NCBI RefSeq assembly: GCF_001422405.1
Contig: NZ_LMMV01000023.1
Coordinates: forward strand, 1,156 to 65,155
Direction of reading: 5' to 3'
Length of the DNA: 64,000 nt
DNA from: Pseudorhodoferax sp. Leaf267
GTDB lineage: Bacteria > Pseudomonadota > Gammaproteobacteria > Burkholderiales > Burkholderiaceae_C
This document shows, piece by piece, positions 55,107-63,550 of this stretch. Numbering within the stretch: the stretch's first letter is position 1; each line of letters starts with the position of its first letter. The translations under genes were made by a program, and so were the position numbers. The notes under the pieces are model-generated. The model did no database searches, was not told the DNA's origin, and saw only the letters and a list, made by a program, of their open reading frames with translations.

Positions 55107-56378
55107 TCAGGTGGAGTACATGTAGCCCCGGTTGAACGGGTACGCTGATTGTGCGCCCGTGATGGTGCCGGTCTGCGTGAGGCCGCTGGGCCGGCTGGCC
55201 AGCATCTGGTGCAGCGAGATCCAGTTGTGTTCGAAGCTCATCGCGCTGCCCGCCAGGTACAGCCGGTACGCGCGCAGGATGCGCTCGGCGTCGCCTGCCT
55301 TGGCGGTCGTGGCCAGCGCGCCGCGGGCCTCGTCCAGCTGCGCCTCCAGTGCGTCCGACCAGGCCCATAAGGTCTTGGCGTAGTGCGGGCGCAGGTTCTC
55401 GGTGTCCAGCATCTCCAGGCCGGCATCGGCCATCTCGTGCAGCACCTGCGATACGTGCAGCAGCTCGCCGCCAGGGAAGATGTACTTCTCGATGAATTCG
55501 CCCATGCCGGCGCCCAGCTGCTCGTGCCCGGCCGACGAGCCCGTGATGCCGTGGTTCAGCACCAGGCCGCCGGGCACCAGCAACGCGTGGATCTTGCCGA
55601 AGTAGGTCGGCATGTTGGCCTTGCCCACATGCTCGAACATGCCGACCGAGGCGATCTTGTCGAAGGGCTCGGCCGCTGCCAGGTCGCGGTAGTCGCGCAG
55701 CAGCATGCGCACGCGGCCCTGCAGGCCACGGCGCGCGATCTCGCGGTTGACGTGCACGTGCTGGTTGCGCGACAGCGTGATGCCGGTCGCGTCCACGCCG
55801 TAGTGCTCGGCCGCCCACAGCAGCAGGCCGCCCCAGCCCGCGCCGATGTCCAGGAAGCGTTCGCCGGGCTGCAGCATCAGCTTCCTGCAGATGTGGTCCA
55901 GCTTGGCCTCCTGCGCCTGGGCCAGGCTCATGCCGGGTGCGCGGTAGTAGGCGCAGGAATAAACGCGCTTCTCGTCGAGCCACAGCGCGTAGAAGTCGTC
56001 CGACACGTCGTAGTGGAACTGCACCTGCTCGGCATCGCGCGCCGGCGAATGCGCGGCCAGCGACTTGGCGCGCCGCAGCACGCCGCCCCACCAGCGCGAG
56101 GAGCTGGCGCGGCCCGGGTGGCCCGGCAGCAGCCGGGCCGCCACCTCCATGAGGTCGCGCATGCGGCCCTGCAACTGCACGCGGCTTTCGACGAAATCCT
56201 CGGCCAGGCGGCCGATCTGACCGCTCGCCATGGTGGCCAGGCTGGACCAGTCCTGGAACGACAGCGTGACGGCGGCCGCAGGGGCGCCCACGCGTTCCCC
56301 GGCGGGCAACTGCAGCGCCACCGGGACCGGAAGCCCTTGCAGCCGGGCCTCGATCTGGGGGATGAGGAGATTGCGCAT
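55107..56378 (-). CDS. Cyclopropane-fatty-acyl-phospholipid synthase-like methyltransferase
   Basis: 423 residues from ATG 56378; an in-frame start 18 bases upstream is possible. The SAM-binding motif is FLDIGAGWGGLLLWAAEHYG (near 205). Other family blocks are VQFHYDVSDDFYALWLDE and CAYYRAPGMSLAQAQEAKLD, and SVGMFEHVGKANMPTYF. CFA synthases add a methylene bridge to unsaturated phospholipid acyl chains at the membrane. The N-terminal domain is divergent, so it may act on another lipid. It is divergent from the anthraniloyl-CoA operon, with 125 bases between starts. Confidence 0.88.
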   Translation of the reverse strand: MRNLLIPQIEARLQGLPVPVALQLPAGERVGAPAAAVTLSFQDWSSLATMASGQIGRLAEDFVESRVQLQGRMRDLMEVAARLLPGHPGRASSSRWWGGVLRRAKSLAAHSPARDAEQVQFHYDVSDDFYALWLDEKRVYSCAYYRAPGMSLAQAQEAKLDHICRKLMLQPGERFLDIGAGWGGLLLWAAEHYGVDATGITLSRNQHVHVNREIARRGLQGRVRMLLRDYRDLAAAEPFDKIASVGMFEHVGKANMPTYFGKIHALLVPGGLVLNHGITGSSAGHEQLGAGMGEFIEKYIFPGGELLHVSQVLHEMADAGLEMLDTENLRPHYAKTLWAWSDALEAQLDEARGALATTAKAGDAERILRAYRLYLAGSAMSFEHNWISLHQMLASRPSGLTQTGTITGAQSAYPFNRGYMYST

Positions 56379-56389
56379 GCAACAAATTC

Positions 56390-56403
56390 TTGTCAAACGA
56401 CAA
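56390..56403. promoter_or_regulatory. Inverted repeat TTGTC-N4-GACAA, candidate MarR site
   Basis: TTGTC (56390-56394) and GACAA (56399-56403) form a perfect 5-bp inverted repeat. It lies 12 bases upstream of the methyltransferase start on the minus strand and about 65 bases upstream of the anthraniloyl-CoA operon promoter. It could bind the MarR protein encoded at 58887; not proven. Confidence 0.35.
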
Positions 56404-56467
56404 AGACCCCGTCAAGACATGGGCCGTCGGGGAAAGCCCCCACTGCAGCGCCACCGGGTTCGCCGCC

Positions 56468-56495
56468 TTGACAGTATTTGATTGAAGCCTAAACT
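56468..56495 (+). promoter_or_regulatory. Sigma-70 promoter of the anthraniloyl-CoA operon
   Basis: A perfect -35 TTGACA (56468-56473), a 16-base spacer, then TAAACT (56490-56495), a four-of-six match to the -10 consensus. The expected transcription start, 6-8 bases after the -10, falls at about 56502-56503, one or two bases before the ATG at 56504. No Shine-Dalgarno is present, so the transcript may be leaderless. Confidence 0.55.
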
Positions 56496-56503
56496 ATTTC
56501 GTC

Positions 56504-58885
56504 ATGAACATCCTGTGCATCGGCGGCGGTCCCGCGGGCCTGTACTTCGGCCTTCTCATGAAGCTGCAGAACCCCGGCCACCGGGTCACGGTGCTGGAGC
56601 GCAACCGGCCCTACGACACCTTCGGCTGGGGCGTGGTGCTGTCGGACCAGACGCTGGCCAACCTGCGCGCGGCCGACCCGGTGACGGCCCAGCGCATCGG
56701 CGAGCACTTCCACCACTGGGACGACATCGAGGTCTTCTTCAAGGGCCGCAGCGTGCGTTCGGGCGGCCACGGCTTTTGCGGCATCGGCCGCAAGCGGCTG
56801 CTCAACATCCTGCAGGACCGCTGCGCCGAGCTCGGTGTCGAACTCGTCTTCGAAACCGATGTGAGCGACGACCAGGACGCCGCACGCCGCCACGGCGCCG
56901 ACCTGGTCATCGCCTGCGACGGCCTGAACAGCCGCGTGCGCCAGCGCTATGCCGACGTCTACCAGCCCGACGTGGACCTGCGCGCCTGCCGCTTCGTGTG
57001 GCTCGGCACGCACAAGCGCTTCGACGCGTTCACGTTCGCGTTCGAAGAGACCGAGCACGGCTGGTTCCAGGCCCATGCCTACCAGTTCGATGCCGACACC
57101 TCCACCTTCATCGTGGAGACGCCCGAGTCCGTCTGGAAGGCGCACGGCCTGGACCGCATGGAGCAGCCCGAGGCCATCGCTTTTTGCGAAAAGCTCTTCG
57201 CGCGCTACCTCGACGGCGAGAAGCTGATCAGCAATGCCGGCCACCTGCGCGGCTCGGCGATCTGGATCCGCTTCCCGCGCGTGGTCTGCAACACCTGGGT
57301 GCACCGCGTGGACATCGACGGCCGCGCCGTGCCCGTGGTGCTGATGGGCGATGCCGCGCACACGGCGCACTTTTCGATCGGCAGCGGCACCAAGCTGGCG
57401 CTGGAAGACGCGATCGACCTGGCCAACGCCTTCGCCGCCGAGCCGCAGCCCGATGCCGCGCTGGCCGCCTACGAGGCGCGCCGCAGCGTGGAGGTGCTGA
57501 AGATCCAGAACGCCGCGCGCAATTCCACCGAGTGGTTCGAGAACGTGGCGCGCTACAGCGGCATGGAGGTCGAGCAGTTCGCCTACTCGCTGCTCACGCG
57601 CTCGCAGCGCATCAGCCACGAGAACCTGCGGCTGCGCGACGCGCGCTGGTTGCGCGGCTACGAGGCCTGGCTGGCCACGCGCCTGCCGGCACCGCGTGCC
57701 GATGGCGCGCCCGCTGCGCTCGACACGGCCGCCCGGTTGCCCATGCTGCTGCCGCTGACGCTGCGCGGCCTTACGCTGAAAAACCGCATCGTCGTCTCGC
57801 CCATGGCCACCTACAGCGCCATCGACGGCGTGCCGCAGGACTTCCACCTCGTGCACCTGGGCGCCCGTGCGCTGGGCGGCGCGGGGCTGGTGTTCGTCGA
57901 GATGACCAGCCCCACGCCCGAAGGCCGCATCACGCCCGGCTGCCCCGGCCTGTGGAACGCGGCGCAGCAATCGGCGTTCACGCGCATCGTCGACTTCGTG
58001 CACGGCAACGGCAGTGCCGCCATCGGCCTGCAGCTGGGCCACAGCGGCCCCAAGGGCTCGACCCAGCTGGGCTGGGAGGCGATGGACGAGCCCCTGCCCG
58101 AGGGCAACTGGCCGCTGCTGGCCGCCAGCGCCGTGCCCTACGGCCAGCAGAACCAGGTGCCGCGCGCCATGACGCGCGCCGACATGGACGTGCTGCGCGA
58201 GCAGTTCGTCGAGTCCACGCGCCGCGCCGCGGCGGCCGGCTTCGACTGGCTGGAGCTGCACTGCGCACACGGCTATCTGCTGTCCAGCTTCATCACGCCG
58301 CTGACCAATCGGCGCACCGACGACTACGGCGGCAGTTTGGAGAACCGCCTGCGCTACCCGCTCGAAGTGTTCGCCGCCATGCGCGCCGTGTGGCCGGCCG
58401 AGCGGCCCATGAGCGTGCGCATCTCCGCGCACGACTGGGCCGAGGGCGGCCACACGGGCGACGACGGCGTGGCCGTGGCGCGGCTGTTCCATGCGGCTGG
58501 CTGCGACATGATCGACGTGTCCTCGGGCCAGACCACGCGCGCCGCCAGGCCCGTGTACGGCCGCATGTACCAGACGCCTTTCGCCGACCGCATCCGCAAC
58601 GAGGTCGGCATCCGCACCATCGCGGTGGGCGCCATCAGCGAGGCCGACCAGGCCAACAGCATCATCGCCGCGGGCCGCGCCGACCTGTGCGCCGTGGCCC
58701 GCCCGCACCTGGCCGACCCGGCCTGGACGCTGCACGAGGTGGCGCGGCTGCAGGCCGACCCACGCGCCAACCACAGCGGCGCCGAGTGGCCGCGCCAGTA
58801 CCTGAGCGGGCGCGACCAGATGCTGCGCGAGCTGGCGAAACAACAGCAGATGGCGGCCGCGGCGCAAGCCGAAGAAGAAAGCTGA
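56504..58885 (+). CDS. 2-Aminobenzoyl-CoA monooxygenase/reductase (two-domain flavoprotein)
   Basis: 793 residues. N-terminal domain (about 1-395): salicylyl-CoA 5-hydroxylase-like FAD monooxygenase with GGGPAG at 7-12 and the second FAD motif [17 protein letters not shown] (Asp283). C-terminal domain (about 414-790): Old Yellow Enzyme-like, with [30 protein letters not shown] and the [20 protein letters not shown]/substrate loop. This fusion is the aerobic 2-aminobenzoyl-CoA monooxygenase/reductase first described in Azoarcus evansii: it hydroxylates and reduces the aromatic CoA ester to a non-aromatic product. First gene of the operon; 1-base gap to the MarR gene. Databases also call it bifunctional salicylyl-CoA 5-hydroxylase/oxidoreductase. 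Confidence 0.9.
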   Translation: MNILCIGGGPAGLYFGLLMKLQNPGHRVTVLERNRPYDTFGWGVVLSDQTLANLRAADPVTAQRIGEHFHHWDDIEVFFKGRSVRSGGHGFCGIGRKRLLNILQDRCAELGVELVFETDVSDDQDAARRHGADLVIACDGLNSRVRQRYADVYQPDVDLRACRFVWLGTHKRFDAFTFAFEETEHGWFQAHAYQFDADTSTFIVETPESVWKAHGLDRMEQPEAIAFCEKLFARYLDGEKLISNAGHLRGSAIWIRFPRVVCNTWVHRVDIDGRAVPVVLMGDAAHTAHFSIGSGTKLALEDAIDLANAFAAEPQPDAALAAYEARRSVEVLKIQNAARNSTEWFENVARYSGMEVEQFAYSLLTRSQRISHENLRLRDARWLRGYEAWLATRLPAPRADGAPAALDTAARLPMLLPLTLRGLTLKNRIVVSPMATYSAIDGVPQDFHLVHLGARALGGAGLVFVEMTSPTPEGRITPGCPGLWNAAQQSAFTRIVDFVHGNGSAAIGLQLGHSGPKGSTQLGWEAMDEPLPEGNWPLLAASAVPYGQQNQVPRAMTRADMDVLREQFVESTRRAAAAGFDWLELHCAHGYLLSSFITPLTNRRTDDYGGSLENRLRYPLEVFAAMRAVWPAERPMSVRISAHDWAEGGHTGDDGVAVARLFHAAGCDMIDVSSGQTTRAARPVYGRMYQTPFADRIRNEVGIRTIAVGAISEADQANSIIAAGRADLCAVARPHLADPAWTLHEVARLQADPRANHSGAEWPRQYLSGRDQMLRELAKQQQMAAAAQAEEES

Positions 58886-58886
58886 C

Positions 58887-59363
58887 ATGGACCTCGAAGC
58901 CCGCGCCCACAGCGAACACCCGGACGAGTTGCGCCTGTGGCTGCGCCTGTTGACCTGCACGCAGCAGATCGAGCGCCAGGTGCGCGCCGGCCTGCGCGAC
59001 CAGTTCGACACCACGCTGCCGCGCTTCGACCTGATGGCGCAGCTGGAGCGCGCCCCCGAGGGCATGAAGATGAACGAGCTGTCGCGCCGCATGATGGTGA
59101 CGGGCGGCAACGTGACCGGCATCACCGACCAGCTCGTGACCGAGGGCCTGGTCGAGCGCATGGAAGTGGAGGGCGACCGCCGCGCCTACCGCGTGCGCCT
59201 GACGGCCAAGGGCCGCAGCCAGTTCCACGCCATGGCGCAGCGCCACGAGCAATGGATCGTGGACGCGTTCTCGGCCCTGGGCGTGCGCGACATCGCCACG
59301 CTGCACCGGCTGCTGGGCAAGGTCAAGCAGCACACGCTGAACAATTTCCTGGAGACCTCATGA
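58887..59363 (+). CDS. MarR-family regulator of the anthraniloyl-CoA operon
   Basis: 158 residues with an extended N-terminal helix. The winged helix-turn-helix (about 60-110) has [20 protein letters not shown] and the wing [19 protein letters not shown]. It resembles the MarR proteins found in 2-aminobenzoyl-CoA and related aryl-CoA operons, whose effector is often a CoA thioester. It starts 1 base after the monooxygenase stop and overlaps the hydratase start by 4 bases (ATGA at 59360-59363), so it is made with the enzymes and probably represses the operon. Confidence 0.9.
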   Translation: MDLEARAHSEHPDELRLWLRLLTCTQQIERQVRAGLRDQFDTTLPRFDLMAQLERAPEGMKMNELSRRMMVTGGNVTGITDQLVTEGLVERMEVEGDRRAYRVRLTAKGRSQFHAMAQRHEQWIVDAFSALGVRDIATLHRLLGKVKQHTLNNFLETS

Positions 59364-60214
59364 AGCATTACATCGGCGCGGGCAATCCCATGCGCGCACA
59401 GTTCGACGCCAAGGCCGGCTACGTGGCCGCGCATTTCGCCTGGCAGTTCGAGGGCGGCGTTGGCACCATCACGCTGAACCGGCCCGAGCGCAAGAACCCG
59501 CTGACCTTCGACTCGTACGCCGAGCTGCGTGACCTGTTCCATGCGCTGCGCTTCGCCACCGACGTGAAGGCGATCGTCGTCACGGGCGAGGGCGGCAACT
59601 TCTGCTCGGGCGGCGACGTGCACGACATCATCGGTCCGCTCACGAAGATGACCATGCCCGAGCTGCTGGAGTTCACGCGCATGACCGGCGATCTCGTCAA
59701 GACCATGCGCAACTGCCCGCAGCCCATCATCGGCGCCATCGACGGCATCTGCGCCGGTGCCGGCGCCATGATGGCGCTGGCCTGTGACCTGCGCTACGGC
59801 AGCGAGGCGACGAAGACGGCCTTCCTGTTCACGCGCGTGGGCCTGGCCGGCGCCGACATGGGGGCCTGCGCGCTGCTGCCGCGCGTGATTGGCCAGGGCC
59901 GCGCGTCCGAGCTGCTGTTCACGGGCCGCGCGATGACGGCGGCCGAAGGCCTGGCCTGGGGCTTCTTCAACGCATTGCATGGCCGCGAGGAGCTGCTCGC
60001 CAGGGCCCAGGCCATGGCGCAGGAACTGGCGGCCGGCCCGACCTTCGCCCACGGCATGACCAAGACCATGCTGCAGCAGGAATGGGCCATGACCATCGAG
60101 CAGGCCATCGAGGCCGAGGCCCAGGCCCAGGCCATCTGCATGCAGACCGAAGACTTCAAGCGGGCCTACGAAGCCTTTGCCGCCAAGCAGAAGCCGCAGT
60201 TCGCGGGGGACTGA
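59360..60214 (+). CDS. Enoyl-CoA hydratase/isomerase family protein
   Basis: 284 residues. The crotonase fold has [19 protein letters not shown], the oxyanion-hole segments [12 protein letters not shown] and [19 protein letters not shown]. The first catalytic Glu of true hydratases is not obvious at its usual place, so hydratase, isomerase or ring-cleavage chemistry is open. In the Azoarcus 2-aminobenzoate cluster an enoyl-CoA hydratase homologue is proposed for the beta-oxidation-like steps after the ring is dearomatised. Overlaps the MarR gene; the next gene is 92 bases away behind a GC-rich element. Confidence 0.87.
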   Translation: MKHYIGAGNPMRAQFDAKAGYVAAHFAWQFEGGVGTITLNRPERKNPLTFDSYAELRDLFHALRFATDVKAIVVTGEGGNFCSGGDVHDIIGPLTKMTMPELLEFTRMTGDLVKTMRNCPQPIIGAIDGICAGAGAMMALACDLRYGSEATKTAFLFTRVGLAGADMGACALLPRVIGQGRASELLFTGRAMTAAEGLAWGFFNALHGREELLARAQAMAQELAAGPTFAHGMTKTMLQQEWAMTIEQAIEAEAQAQAICMQTEDFKRAYEAFAAKQKPQFAGD

Positions 60215-60219
60215 TATGA

Positions 60220-60300
60220 AACGACCCCCACGCTTCCCCGCTTCGCGCGGTCCGCTGCCCCCCGAGGGGGTGCGTCAATGCCTCCGGGCGGCCGGGCGGC
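60220..60300 (+). repeat. REP-like GC-rich intergenic element
   Basis: An 81-base insertion-like spacer inside an otherwise tightly packed operon. It contains CGACCCCCACGCTTCCCCG, CTTCGCGCGGTCCGCTG and the hairpin CCCCCCGAGGGGG (60258-60270), a composition and order I recognise as an abundant intergenic repeat in Comamonadaceae genomes. Only one copy is in this window, so repeat status is based on knowledge, not on internal comparison. Confidence 0.6.
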
Positions 60301-60306
60301 ACTGAC

Positions 60307-61482
60307 ATGCAGCCGTCTACCGAACACCTGTCGCTGCCGTTCTTCGCGGCCGAGCACCGCGCGCTGGCCGATGCGCTGCTGCCCTGGGCCGCCGCGCAAG
60401 AGGTCGACGAGGCCGACGACCGCGCCGCCTGCCGCGACTGGGTGGCGCTGCTGGGGCAGGGCGGCTTCCTGCGCTACTGCGTGCCGCAGGCCTTCGGTGG
60501 CGCGCTGGAGCGGCTGGATTCGCGCGCGCTTGTCGTGCTGCGCGAGACGCTGGCCTTCCACTCGCCGCTGGCCGATTTTGCGTTCGCCATGCAGGGCCTG
60601 GGCAGCGGTGCGATCACGCTGGCCGGCTCGCCCGCGCAGCAGGCCCAGTACCTCGGCGCCGTTGCGCGCGGCGAGAAGATCGCGGCCTTCGCGCTCAGCG
60701 AGGCCGAGGCTGGCTCCGACGTCGCCGCCATGGCCACGCGCGCCGTGCCCGATGGCGAGGGCTGGCAGCTGGACGGCGCCAAGACCTGGATCAGCAACGG
60801 CGGCATTGCCGACTTCTATTGCGTGTTCGCCAAGACCGAGCCGCAGGCCGGCACGCGCGGCATCACGGCGTTCGTCGTCGATGCCGATGCGCGCGGGCTG
60901 GACACCAGCGAGCACATTGCCGTGATGGCGCCGCACCCGCTGGCCACACTGCGCTTTGAGGCCTGCGGCGTGCCGGCCGCGGCGCAGCTGGGCGAGCTGA
61001 ACGGCGGCTTCAAGCTCGCCATGCGCACGTTGGACATCTTCCGCGCCTCGGTGGCCGCTGCGGCACTGGGCTTCGCGCGCCGCGCGTTGGCCGAGGCGGT
61101 CGCCCATGCCAAGGGCCGCAAGATGTTCGGCCAGACCTTGGCGGACTTTCAGCTCACGCAGGCCCGCCTCGGCGAGATGGCGGCGCTCGTGGAGGCTGCT
61201 GCCCAGCTGACGTACCGGGCAGCCTGGATGCGCGACGTGGCCGGCCTGGGCACGCCTGCGCTGGCCCGCGCCTATACGGCCGCCGCCGCCATGGCCAAGA
61301 TGACGGCCACCGAGAACGCCCAGCGCGTGATCGACATGGCGCTGCAGATGCACGGCGGCCTGGGCGTGAAGGTGGGCACCAAGGTCGAGAGCCTGTACCG
61401 CGACATTCGCTCGCTGCGCATCTACGAAGGCGCGACCGAGGTGCAGCAGCTCATCATCGGCAAGTCCGTCTTGCAGGGGTAG
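60307..61482 (+). CDS. Acyl-CoA dehydrogenase family protein
   Basis: 391 residues with all three family domains. Motifs: [20 protein letters not shown] (FAD/substrate), [16 protein letters not shown], and the C-terminal [19 protein letters not shown] with the catalytic-position Glu in [18 protein letters not shown]. It oxidises an acyl-CoA with FAD; in this operon the substrate should be a reduced-ring intermediate from 2-aminobenzoyl-CoA. The ATG at 60307 has no clear ribosome-binding site, because the REP-like element ends just before it. The gap to the ligase is 4 bases. Confidence 0.9.
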   Translation: MQPSTEHLSLPFFAAEHRALADALLPWAAAQEVDEADDRAACRDWVALLGQGGFLRYCVPQAFGGALERLDSRALVVLRETLAFHSPLADFAFAMQGLGSGAITLAGSPAQQAQYLGAVARGEKIAAFALSEAEAGSDVAAMATRAVPDGEGWQLDGAKTWISNGGIADFYCVFAKTEPQAGTRGITAFVVDADARGLDTSEHIAVMAPHPLATLRFEACGVPAAAQLGELNGGFKLAMRTLDIFRASVAAAALGFARRALAEAVAHAKGRKMFGQTLADFQLTQARLGEMAALVEAAAQLTYRAAWMRDVAGLGTPALARAYTAAAAMAKMTATENAQRVIDMALQMHGGLGVKVGTKVESLYRDIRSLRIYEGATEVQQLIIGKSVLQG

Positions 61483-61486
61483 CACC

Positions 61487-63121
61487 ATGGCAGCCATTCC
61501 CTCACGTGGCACCAGCGCCCAGGTCGACCGCTTCGTGCACGACCGCCTGCCGCCAGCCGCGCAGTGGCCGCAGATGCGCTACGACCTGCCCGAACTGCAA
61601 CTGCCCGATCAGCTGAACCTGGTCGAGGAGCTGCTGGACAAGGCCGCCGACAAGCCTTGGGCCGACCGGCCTTTGCTGCGCTCGCCGGCCCGCACCCTGA
61701 GCTACCGCGCCACGCGCGTGGAGGTCGACCGCATCGCCCAGGTGCTGGTCGAGGACCTGCGCCTGGTGCCCGGCAACCGCGTGCTGCTGCGCGGCGGCAA
61801 TTCGGTGGAGATGGCGCTGGCCTGGCTGGCCGTTGTGAAGGCCGGGCTGATCGCCGTGGCGACCATGCCGCTGCTGCGCGCCAAGGAGCTGGGCGACATC
61901 GTCGAGAAGGCGCAACCCGTCGCCGCGCTGTGCGAGGCCCGGTTGCTCGACGAGTTGCACGCCGCGCAGGCGCAGCACCCGGTGCTGGCGCATGTCCTGG
62001 CGTTCCACGCGCCCGGTGACGACACCAGCCTGGAAGCGCGCGCCGCGCGTAAGGCAGGCCAGTTCACGGCCTGCCCCACGGCCGCCGACGACATCGCGCT
62101 TCTGGCGTTCACTTCCGGCACCACGGGCAAGCCCAAGGCACCCGTCACCAGCCACCGGGAGGTCATCGCCATGTGCAACTGCTGGCCGCGCCATGTGCTC
62201 AAGGCCCGGCCCGAGGACATCGTGATGGGCTCGCCGCCGCTGGCTTTCACGTTCGGCCTGGGGGGCCTGCTGGTCTTCCCGATGTGGGCGGGGGCCAGTG
62301 TCTACTTTCCCGACATCCCCTACACACCCGAAGCCATGGTGCGGCTGATCCGGGAGGTGGGCGCCACCATCGTTTACACCGCGCCCACGTTCTACCGGCA
62401 GATGGCACCGTTCGCCAAGGCGTTGGGCCTGCCGTCCTTGCGCACCACGGTCAGCGCCGGTGAGGCATTGCCCGACGCCACGCGCCAGCTCTGGAAGGAG
62501 GCCACCGGCATCGAGATGCTGGACGGGATCGGCGGCACCGAGGTGTTCCACATCTACATCTCTGCGCCGCCCGACGAGGTGCGGCGTGGCGCCATCGGCA
62601 AGGTGGTGCCGGGCTTCACGGCCAGGATCCTCGACGACGAGGGCCGCGAACTGCCGCGGGGCCAGGTCGGCAAGCTGGCGCTGGTCGGCCCGGTGGGCTG
62701 CCGCTACCTGGACGACGCGCGACAGACGAGCTATGTGAAGGACGGCTGGAACTACCCTGGCGATGCCTTCGTGCAGGACGAGGACGGCTACTTCTTCTAC
62801 CAGTCGCGTGCCGACGACATGATCATCACGGCCGGCTACAACGTCGGCGGCCCCGAGGTCGAGGACGCCTTGCTGCAGCACCCGGCCGTGGCCGAATGCG
62901 GCGTGATCGGCAAGCCCGACGCCGAACGCGGCATGCTGGTCAAGGCATTCTGCGTGCTCAAGCCGGGCCATGTGGGCGATGCGGCGATGGTGCGGGCACT
63001 GCAGGACCATGTGAAGGCCCACATCGCGCCGTTCAAATACCCGCGCGAGATCGCGTTCGTGGCCAGCCTGCCGCGCACCGAGACCGGCAAATTGCAACGC
63101 TTCAAACTCAAACAGCTATGA
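61487..63121 (+). CDS. abmG: 2-Aminobenzoate-CoA ligase (benzoate-CoA ligase family)
   Basis: 544 residues. ANL-family ligase: ATP motif FTSGTTGKPKAPVTSH, substrate-loop region GIGGTEVFHIYISAPPDEVR, YVKDGWNYPGDAF, YQSRADDMIITAGYNVGGPE and the catalytic Lys in TETGKLQRFKL. Note Ala where most members have Gly after KPK. It activates 2-aminobenzoate with ATP and CoA, the first step of the pathway; related benzoate ligases are an alternative, but the neighbouring monooxygenase/reductase makes anthranilate most likely. Its stop overlaps the Rid-protein start by 4 bases (ATGA). Confidence 0.87.
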   Translation: MAAIPSRGTSAQVDRFVHDRLPPAAQWPQMRYDLPELQLPDQLNLVEELLDKAADKPWADRPLLRSPARTLSYRATRVEVDRIAQVLVEDLRLVPGNRVLLRGGNSVEMALAWLAVVKAGLIAVATMPLLRAKELGDIVEKAQPVAALCEARLLDELHAAQAQHPVLAHVLAFHAPGDDTSLEARAARKAGQFTACPTAADDIALLAFTSGTTGKPKAPVTSHREVIAMCNCWPRHVLKARPEDIVMGSPPLAFTFGLGGLLVFPMWAGASVYFPDIPYTPEAMVRLIREVGATIVYTAPTFYRQMAPFAKALGLPSLRTTVSAGEALPDATRQLWKEATGIEMLDGIGGTEVFHIYISAPPDEVRRGAIGKVVPGFTARILDDEGRELPRGQVGKLALVGPVGCRYLDDARQTSYVKDGWNYPGDAFVQDEDGYFFYQSRADDMIITAGYNVGGPEVEDALLQHPAVAECGVIGKPDAERGMLVKAFCVLKPGHVGDAAMVRALQDHVKAHIAPFKYPREIAFVASLPRTETGKLQRFKLKQL

Positions 63122-63510
63122 AACTCCTGCAACCACCGGGCTGGACGGCGCCCAAGGGTTATGCCAACGGCGTCGCCGCGCGCGGCACCATGGTGTTCGT
63201 CGGCGGCCAGATCGGCTGGAACGCGCAGCAGCAGTTCGAGACCGACGACTTCATCGCGCAGACCGGCCAGGCGCTGCGCAATGTCGTCGACGTGCTGCGC
63301 GAGGCTGGCGCCGGGCCCGAGCACATGGTGCGCATGACCTGGTACGTGACCGACCGCGTGGAATACAACAGCCGCCTGCCCGAGCTCGGCAAGGTCTACC
63401 GCGAGGCCATGGGCCGCAACTTCCCGGCCATGACCTGCGTGCAGGTCAGCGGGCTCATGGAGGCGCGCGCCAAGGTGGAGATCGAAGTCACGGCGGTGGT
63501 GCCGGACTGA
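63118..63510 (+). CDS. Rid-superfamily (YjgF/YER057c/UK114) protein
   Basis: 130 residues, the usual length. The Rid fold markers are VFVGGQIGWN, QALRNVVDVLREAGAGPEHM and MTWYVTDRVEYN, and the end AKVEIEVTAVV. The catalytic Arg105 of RidA (in PARSC) is replaced by Met105 (PAMTC), placing it outside the classical enamine/imine deaminase group. It is the last gene of the 2-aminobenzoyl-CoA operon, whose ring-reduced intermediate carries an enamine, so a hydrolytic deamination role is attractive but unproven, all the more because of the missing Arg. Confidence 0.88.
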   Translation: MKLLQPPGWTAPKGYANGVAARGTMVFVGGQIGWNAQQQFETDDFIAQTGQALRNVVDVLREAGAGPEHMVRMTWYVTDRVEYNSRLPELGKVYREAMGRNFPAMTCVQVSGLMEARAKVEIEVTAVVPD

Positions 63511-63550
63511 CAAAAACGTCCGGCCGCGCGCAGTTTGTCAGCGCCCCGCG

